NCBI RefSeq assembly: GCF_946479685.1
Contig: NZ_CAMLGS010000010.1
Location: 4,998-68,997, forward strand
Reading direction: 5' to 3'
Origin: an uncultured Methylotenera sp.
GTDB taxonomy: Bacteria; Pseudomonadota; Gammaproteobacteria; Burkholderiales; Methylophilaceae
Length of the DNA stretch: 64,000 nucleotides
Shown here: piece by piece, positions 59,150 to 64,000 of the stretch
Position numbering within the stretch: position 1 is the stretch's first letter
Layout of the letters: each line of letters begins with the position of its first letter
The notes under the pieces: model-generated
What the model was told of the DNA's origin: nothing
Seen by the model: only the letters and a program-made list of their open reading frames with translations
The model's database searches: none
Position numbers and translations under genes: made by a program

Positions 59150-61390
59150 ATGATGTTGACACAACATAAATCACTTACACAAAAATCACTGTATTTAGCA
59201 GTGATGTTAGCCTTGCCAGCTGCCAGCGCAATGGCAGAAGAAAAGGCGGCAGAAGCAGCGCCACAACAAACGCTAGAAGAAGTAAAAGTACAGGCTGGTG
59301 CAGTAAAAGAAGTTGGTGGCTACCAAGCAACTAAAACCCGCGTGGGTAAAGTGCTGCAAGACCCGCACGATGTTCCGCAAGCAATTACCTCAGTGACGCA
59401 TGACTTAATGCACGATCAGCAAGTAAGTTCATTGCGCGATGCCTTGCGTAACGTTTCTGGCTTAACCTTTAACGCGGCTGAAGGCGGCCGTGGTGGCGAT
59501 AACTTCAATCTACGCGGTTTCTACACCTTTGGTGATATTTACTTAGATAATATGCGCGATACCGCGCAATACTACCGTGAAACATTTAACTTAGACCAAG
59601 TGGATGTGCTGCGCGGTTCAGCAGCAATGCTGTTTGGTCGCGGCCAAGCTGGTGGTGTGATTAACCAAGTGACCAAAATGGCGAAGCTTGAGGATAAAAA
59701 TACAGTAACTGGCAGCTTGGGTAGCTATTCTTATCATCAAATGACTGGTGACTTTAATAAGAAATTAGGTGACACCACAGCGATTCGTCTTAACGTGATG
59801 GATAGGCATGAAGAAAACTATCGTCAAAACCCGGCAACTGGCGATAGGCCTGAAATTGATCGTCAAGGGATTGCGGTTAGCTTTGGCACCGGTATCGGTA
59901 CGGACAATGAATTCTATTTGAACCACGTGTATACACAAACCCGTGATGTGCCAGATTTTGGTATCTCATTCTACGGTGGGCGTCCGGCTAATCGTACCGT
60001 TGCTACTGGTAAAATTGATGACAAGACTTTCTACGGTGGCAATCAGAACTTTGATAATAGCGATACGCGTGTTACTACCGGTATTTTCACCCATAAGTTT
60101 TCTGAAGATACGCAGCTACGCACTCAATTGAGAAGTGCAAGTTATGACCGTGCGTATTGGGCAAAGACGCCACATCAAACCGCTGCAAATGCAGTGCCTA
60201 CTAATGCTTCATTAGTCCTGGGTCAGAATCAGGCAAGAAAATCAAGCTACGATACATTGAATTTGCAATCAGACTTCAGCACCAAATTAAATTTTGCCGG
60301 GATGAAGCATCAAGTATTGGCAGGTGTTGAGTATTTGAAAGAGGATTCATACCGTCAGGGGCTTCGTAATATAGGTACTGCATCAGTGCCTGGTTACACT
60401 GAAAGCCAGGTAACTGGCGTTGCGAGTAAGTTTGATGCGGATAATTACGCAGTTTACGCACAAGATACAATCGAGTTTGTAAAAAACTGGGAGTGGTTAG
60501 TTGGCTTACGTCGTGATGAAATGAAAGCTGATTATTCAGGCACAAGGAAGTCACATTTAAACTATGGTGAGAATAGCTACCGTACCGGCTTGTCATGGCA
60601 TCAAACACCTGACAGCCACTACTACCTGAGCTATAGTGACTCATTCAGCCCAACGGCCGACTTGTATCAAATTGGTGCCTCGGGCGCCGTGGAGTTCCCG
60701 GCAGAGAGAAGTAAGACTGTAGAGTTAGGTGCAAAATGGCTGTTCCTGGATGGCGATTTTTCTTTCCGTACAGCGCTATATAGCACCACCAAAGATTGGG
60801 AACGTAATACCGACCTAGAGGCGCAGCCTAGCAACGCTATACTTACAAAGAAACGCCGTACCAATGGTTTGGAATTTGAAACTGCAGGCCACTTGACCGA
60901 TAACTGGGAGGTGTTCGCAGGGATTGCACTGATGGATGCTAAAATTATTAAAGCGGCTATTAATAACGATGGTACTGATGCAGGAACCGCACTTGATGTG
61001 GCCGACCCTCGTTTTGAAGGCCAACGAGCACGTAATACGCCTACTGCAACCTTTAACTTATGGACTACTTATTCCTTCTTAGGTAACTGGAAGGTTGGCG
61101 GTGGTGTTGAGGCCAAAGGCGAGCGCCAAGGTTATGTGCCGTCACAGCAGGCCGCAAATACGAACGCATCTGGTGGCGTGTTTTCTAGCGGTTCGTTCAG
61201 ACCGAATATAGTACCTGGCTATGCTCGTGTAGATGCTATGCTTGCCTATGAAGAGAAAAAGTGGGCAGTGCGTTTAAACGTGAAGAATCTGTTAAATAAA
61301 GTCTATTATGGCGATGTTTATGATAACGGTGCGTTCCTGACCCCAGGCAACAGCAGAACAGCAATCTTAACTACTGAGATCAAGTTCTAA
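59150..61390 (+). CDS. TonB-dependent siderophore receptor (Fiu/PiuA-like)
   Basis: A 746-residue receptor. After a signal peptide (LYLAVMLALPAASAMAEE) there is a TonB box-like LEEVKVQAG, a plug domain (DPHDVPQAITSVTHDLMHDQQVSSLRDALRNVSGLTFNAAEGGRGGDNFNLRGFYTFGDIYLDNMRDTAQYYRETFNLDQVDVLRGSAAMLFGRGQAGGVINQVTK) and a 22-strand barrel ending in Phe. Neighbouring piuC-type and PepSY genes match the Fiu/PiuA catecholate systems. It probably takes up a ferric catecholate siderophore made by other species, with energy from TonB-ExbBD at 51-53 kb. Two adjacent ATGs; AGGA is upstream. Confidence 0.93.
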   Translation: MMLTQHKSLTQKSLYLAVMLALPAASAMAEEKAAEAAPQQTLEEVKVQAGAVKEVGGYQATKTRVGKVLQDPHDVPQAITSVTHDLMHDQQVSSLRDALRNVSGLTFNAAEGGRGGDNFNLRGFYTFGDIYLDNMRDTAQYYRETFNLDQVDVLRGSAAMLFGRGQAGGVINQVTKMAKLEDKNTVTGSLGSYSYHQMTGDFNKKLGDTTAIRLNVMDRHEENYRQNPATGDRPEIDRQGIAVSFGTGIGTDNEFYLNHVYTQTRDVPDFGISFYGGRPANRTVATGKIDDKTFYGGNQNFDNSDTRVTTGIFTHKFSEDTQLRTQLRSASYDRAYWAKTPHQTAANAVPTNASLVLGQNQARKSSYDTLNLQSDFSTKLNFAGMKHQVLAGVEYLKEDSYRQGLRNIGTASVPGYTESQVTGVASKFDADNYAVYAQDTIEFVKNWEWLVGLRRDEMKADYSGTRKSHLNYGENSYRTGLSWHQTPDSHYYLSYSDSFSPTADLYQIGASGAVEFPAERSKTVELGAKWLFLDGDFSFRTALYSTTKDWERNTDLEAQPSNAILTKKRRTNGLEFETAGHLTDNWEVFAGIALMDAKIIKAAINNDGTDAGTALDVADPRFEGQRARNTPTATFNLWTTYSFLGNWKVGGGVEAKGERQGYVPSQQAANTNASGGVFSSGSFRPNIVPGYARVDAMLAYEEKKWAVRLNVKNLLNKVYYGDVYDNGAFLTPGNSRTAILTTEIKF

Positions 61391-61402
61391 GTTGTGATGT
61401 TA

Positions 61403-61435
61403 AAAAAAGCCATGAGTAGCCCTCATGGCTTTTTC
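61403..61435 (+). terminator. Intrinsic terminator after the receptor
   Basis: Stem GCCATGAG (61409-61416) / CTCATGGC (61422-61429) with flanking A run and TTTTT. Confidence 0.9.
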
Positions 61436-61604
61436 TGTTTATGATTTGGCTATTATTAGAGAAAAGCGCATTGTTTTATTGTGTGCGCTTAGTAATTGAA
61501 TTAATTTTGCCTGCAAGTAGTCGATAGCATAGTGGTAGTTAAATCGCTGCCGACACTACACCGCTCACCTGTGGGCTGAATTTAAATTGATAAAGGAAAT
61601 GAAT

Positions 61605-61868
61605 ATGCGCGTATTGTTCGCACTATTGGCTTTGCTCCCTATTTACGCACACGCATCGGCAGATTGTCCTGTGCACCCGAAAGAAGAGTGGGCATCAGAA
61701 GACACGCTGAAAAAGGCGTTAGCTGATGAAGGTTACACCATCAAGAAATTTAAAGTGGATGGTAACTGCTACGAGATGTATGGCCGTAATAAAGACGGTA
61801 AAAAAGTTGAAATCTATTTTGATACCAAAACCTTGGCAATTATCAAGGCAGAAGGTTTAAGGGACTAA
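61605..61868 (+). CDS. Secreted PepSY-domain protein
   Basis: About 87 residues. The signal peptide (LFALLALLPIYAHASA) is followed by a single PepSY-like unit (SEDTLKKALADEGYTIKKFKVDGNCYEMYGRNKDGKKVEIYFDTKTLAIIKAE). Two cysteines (DCPVHP and GNCYEM) may pair. I chose ATG 61605 because AAAGGA is 7 nt upstream. PepSY proteins often accompany iron or haem systems and redox cytochromes; a role with the cytochrome b at the window end is possible. Confidence 0.85.
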   Translation: MRVLFALLALLPIYAHASADCPVHPKEEWASEDTLKKALADEGYTIKKFKVDGNCYEMYGRNKDGKKVEIYFDTKTLAIIKAEGLRD

Positions 61869-61891
61869 TCCCAGCCATTTAAGGAAATCGT

Positions 61892-62572
61892 ATGTTGCAG
61901 CATGTGCCAGATGTGTTAACCGCTGAGGAGTTGGCAGAAGCCAGGCGTTTGCTTGCCAATGCGAATTGGGTGGATGGCAGGGTTACCGCTGGAACGCAAG
62001 CGGCAATTGTGAAAAATAACCAGCAGCTGCCGGAAAATGCGCCTGAAATACGCGCCCTCAGGCAGCTAGTGCATATGGCACTTGGCCGAAATCCGCTGTT
62101 CTTTTCCACGGCGCTGCCTTCCAGAATTTTGCCGCCATTTTTTAACCGTTACATTGGTCAAACCAATCATTATGGTTTCCATGTCGATAACGCGATGCGC
62201 ATGATGCCTGATGGCAGCGGCTATGTGCGAGCCGATGTTTCTGCGACTTTGTTTTTATCCGAGCCAGATGAGTATGAAGGCGGCGAGCTCATGATAGAGG
62301 ATACTTTTGGCCGTCATGCGTTCAAATTAAAGGCCGGCAGCATGGTGGTGTATCCATCGTCTTCCGTGCATCAGGTGACCCCTGTTACCAAAGGTGCGCG
62401 CGTGGCCTGTTTTATGTTTATTCAGAGCATGGTACGTGATGCTGAAAAACGTCGCCTACTGTACGATATGGATATCTCGCTGGCGCAGCTGCGCCAAACG
62501 GTGGGTGAGTCTGAAGCCGTTGTGCATTTAACCGGTGTGTACCATAACCTTTTACGCTCATGGGCTGAGTAA
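61892..62572 (+). CDS. PiuC/YbiX-type Fe2+/2-oxoglutarate dioxygenase
   Basis: A 226-residue PKHD-type hydroxylase. Iron ligands are H and D in YGFHVDNAM (about 90-98) and H in SSVHQVTPV (about 149-157); the Arg in KGARVACFM binds 2-oxoglutarate. PiuC/YbiX genes always lie beside PiuA/Fiu receptors and may act on siderophore fragments or uptake. Its start is 23 bp after the PepSY gene; its stop overlaps the next ATG by one base (TAATG). Confidence 0.92.
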   Translation: MLQHVPDVLTAEELAEARRLLANANWVDGRVTAGTQAAIVKNNQQLPENAPEIRALRQLVHMALGRNPLFFSTALPSRILPPFFNRYIGQTNHYGFHVDNAMRMMPDGSGYVRADVSATLFLSEPDEYEGGELMIEDTFGRHAFKLKAGSMVVYPSSSVHQVTPVTKGARVACFMFIQSMVRDAEKRRLLYDMDISLAQLRQTVGESEAVVHLTGVYHNLLRSWAE

Positions 62573-63663
62573 TGGCTTTGTTAAGCAAGTTGTCAGCGAT
62601 TCCTGCGGGGATTCAAACCGCAGAAGATTATCTCCCGCACGCCCAACCCAGACTAAGCCCTGAGGTGTTGCATTATCTTGAAGGCGGCTCCGGCAAAGGC
62701 CTCAGTCTGCAAGCCAATTTAGATGCATTTGACCGTGTGCCACTAATGTCCAGGCCGCTGGTGGATGTGAAAGGTGGTCATACGCGCCTCAGTTTATTTG
62801 GCCAGCACTTCGAGCATCCGCTATTGCTAGCGCCTATCGCATATCAGCGTTTGTTTCATGATCATGGTGAAAAAGTAAGTGCTATGGCCGCCAATGCGCA
62901 AGCTGGGCAAATGGTTGTCAGCAGCCTAGCCAGCCAGTCACTGGAAGAAGTTATCGAGGCGGCAGGTCAGCCACTGTGGTTTCAGCTGTACTGGCAGGGA
63001 GACCGCCCGCGTACTTTGCGCTTGCTCAATCGTGCATTGTCGGCAGGTTACAATGCAGTGATGTTTACTGTTGATGCGCCGGTGAAGCAAGCGGTTATGG
63101 CTTTGCCTGATGGCGTGCGTGCAGTGAATCTGGAAGCGCCGTTATCCTCACCGCCCGTACAGGCGCATCAAAGCCTAGTGTTTGATGGGTGGATGACACA
63201 GGCACCAACTTGGGACGATGTGGCTTGGCTACGCGATCAAATTAAAGTGCCACTACTGGTGAAAGGTGTGTTGCATGCTGAAGATGTGGCAAGCACCTTG
63301 CGTCTGGGCTGCGATGGGCTGGTGGTTTCCAATCATGGCGGACGCGTGCTGGATGGTGTGCCGAGTAGCCTTGCTGTGCTACCTGACATCGCCAATATGG
63401 TGGCCGGCAAAGCTTGTCTGCTGTTTGATAGCGGTATTCGTCGCGGGCAAGATGCATTTAAAGCGCTGGCCTTGGGGGCTGACGCGGTGATGGTTGGTCG
63501 CCCTTATATTTGGGGGCTCTCTGTTGCGGGTGCGTTGGGTGTGGCCCATGTAATCCGCTTGATGCGAGATGAACTGGAGATGACCATGGCGTTATCTGGC
63601 GCCGCTACTTTGGCGGATATCAAGTTAAGTAGTTTGGGCGCTAATGCGATAAACGCAGCATGA
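62572..63663 (+). CDS. FMN-dependent alpha-hydroxy-acid oxidase/dehydrogenase
   Basis: A 363-residue protein of the lactate oxidase/dehydrogenase family. FMN- and active-site segments are LLAPIAYQRLFHDHGEKVSAMAANAQAGQMVVSSLASQ, QPLWFQLYWQGD, VPLLVKGVLHAEDV and VVSNHGGRVLDGVPSSLAVLPDIA (catalytic His and Arg), then LFDSGIRRGQDAFKALALGADAVMVGRPYIWGL. The substrate (lactate, glycolate or another 2-hydroxy acid) is not certain. It is inside the siderophore receptor cluster and coupled to the cytochrome b gene. Confidence 0.9.
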   Translation: MALLSKLSAIPAGIQTAEDYLPHAQPRLSPEVLHYLEGGSGKGLSLQANLDAFDRVPLMSRPLVDVKGGHTRLSLFGQHFEHPLLLAPIAYQRLFHDHGEKVSAMAANAQAGQMVVSSLASQSLEEVIEAAGQPLWFQLYWQGDRPRTLRLLNRALSAGYNAVMFTVDAPVKQAVMALPDGVRAVNLEAPLSSPPVQAHQSLVFDGWMTQAPTWDDVAWLRDQIKVPLLVKGVLHAEDVASTLRLGCDGLVVSNHGGRVLDGVPSSLAVLPDIANMVAGKACLLFDSGIRRGQDAFKALALGADAVMVGRPYIWGLSVAGALGVAHVIRLMRDELEMTMALSGAATLADIKLSSLGANAINAA

Positions 63664-64000
63664 TGAAGTGGACATGGATAGTACGATTAACCCATTGGTT
63701 GGTTGCAGCGGGGGTAATTGTGAATATGTTGAATGAATCTGGCTATGCGCACCGTTTGATTGGTTATGTTTGTGCCGGCTTGGTACTGCTGCGCTTGGTC
63801 AATGGTTGGTTTACACGTGCCGAAGCTTCAAAGCTGCATTTACCCGGCATTAAGGCGGTTAAGTTACATATTCAGGCGCTACTGAAGCACGAGAAGCATG
63901 ACCACGTTGGACATAATCCGCTGGGGCAATATGCGGTTTACCTGATGTGGGCCTTGATCTTGTTGTTAGCCTTGACCGGCTGGCTGAGCCGTACGGATGA
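63660..64000 (+). CDS. Cytochrome b561-like membrane protein (truncated by window end)
   Basis: The ATG (63660) overlaps the TGA of the oxidase gene (ATGA). About 113 residues are visible: MMKWTWIVRLTHWLVAAGVIVNMLN, then SGYAHRLIGYVCAGLVLLRLVNGW and a second helix pair (GQYAVYLMWALILLLALTGWLSR). The LTHW and AHRLIGY histidines fit the haem ligands of the cytochrome b/b6-type (b561) family. It probably accepts or passes electrons for the FMN oxidase. The C-terminus is outside the window. Confidence 0.85.
   Translation, partial: MMKWTWIVRLTHWLVAAGVIVNMLNESGYAHRLIGYVCAGLVLLRLVNGWFTRAEASKLHLPGIKAVKLHIQALLKHEKHDHVGHNPLGQYAVYLMWALILLLALTGWLSRTD

Noticed and set aside
1..64000. tRNA, rRNA, tmRNA genes or a prophage
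   Set aside because: No cloverleaf-type T-loop sequences, rRNA-like stretches, integrase or phage structural genes were found.

Overview
The window looks like chromosomal DNA of a methylotrophic betaproteobacterium of the Methylophilaceae (Methylotenera/Methylophilus type). This is inferred from the fmdB-DUF502-aspS gene order, an orphan SoxYZ-like carrier of the kind tied to PQQ dehydrogenases, the moderate-to-low GC content and the general protein flavour. No rRNA, tRNA, CRISPR array, integrase or complete insertion sequence was seen.

Layout. 1-5.0 kb (minus): an ECF sigma factor operon with a ChrR-like cupin partner, an alpha/beta hydrolase, a cyclopropane-synthase-like methyltransferase and three membrane or exported proteins. 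This is a photo-oxidative-stress type operon. 5.3-5.9 kb: a secreted SRPBCC protein behind three 21-bp-phased palindromic operators. 6.2-12.4 kb: a blue-light/c-di-GMP block with a membrane-anchored BLUF protein, a stand-alone EAL protein, a PAS-PAS-GGEEF cyclase and a CHASE-PAS-PAS-GGDEF-EAL protein. 12.6-16.6 kb: a LysR regulator divergent from a cyclophilin-like protein, a hydrolase and an MFS exporter. 16.7-23.2 kb: a TetR-controlled RND efflux system with two matching operators. 23.3-26.2 kb: an AT-rich accessory island (unknown protein, XRE repressor, Fic enzyme, HNH-like remnant). 26.4-31.5 kb: an archaic (Csu-type) chaperone-usher pilus. 31.6-35.9 kb: a porin-modABC operon with a Mo-box and a divergent one-domain ModE. 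36.3-40.2 kb: a giant PAS/GGDEF/EAL protein preceded by a translationally overlapping 45-codon ORF. 40.5-48.6 kb: housekeeping genes (aroG, fmdB, DUF502, aspS, apt, VOC protein, SoxYZ-like carrier, yjbQ, trhP/yegQ). 48.7-53.2 kb: two Fur-box-led transcription units encoding four small proteins, a cysteine-free uS4 paralogue, HemP, TonB, ExbB and ExbD. 53.3-64 kb: two small proteins, a MacAB-TolC type exporter divergent (across a Fur box) from a siderophore receptor, then PepSY, PiuC-type dioxygenase, FMN-dependent hydroxy-acid oxidase and cytochrome b genes.

How it fits together. Two themes dominate: light/oxidative-stress and c-di-GMP signalling in the first 12 kb (with a fourth c-di-GMP enzyme at 36-40 kb), and iron acquisition in the last 15 kb. 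The most novel-looking unit is the iron-responsive operon at 48.7-50.7 kb. A Fur-type promoter there drives two related small proteins of unknown function, a helical protein, a HemP-like protein and a uS4 ribosomal protein with no cysteines at all, which suggests iron- or metal-sparing ribosome remodelling coupled to TonB-dependent uptake. All assignments are by reading motifs; no database search was run.
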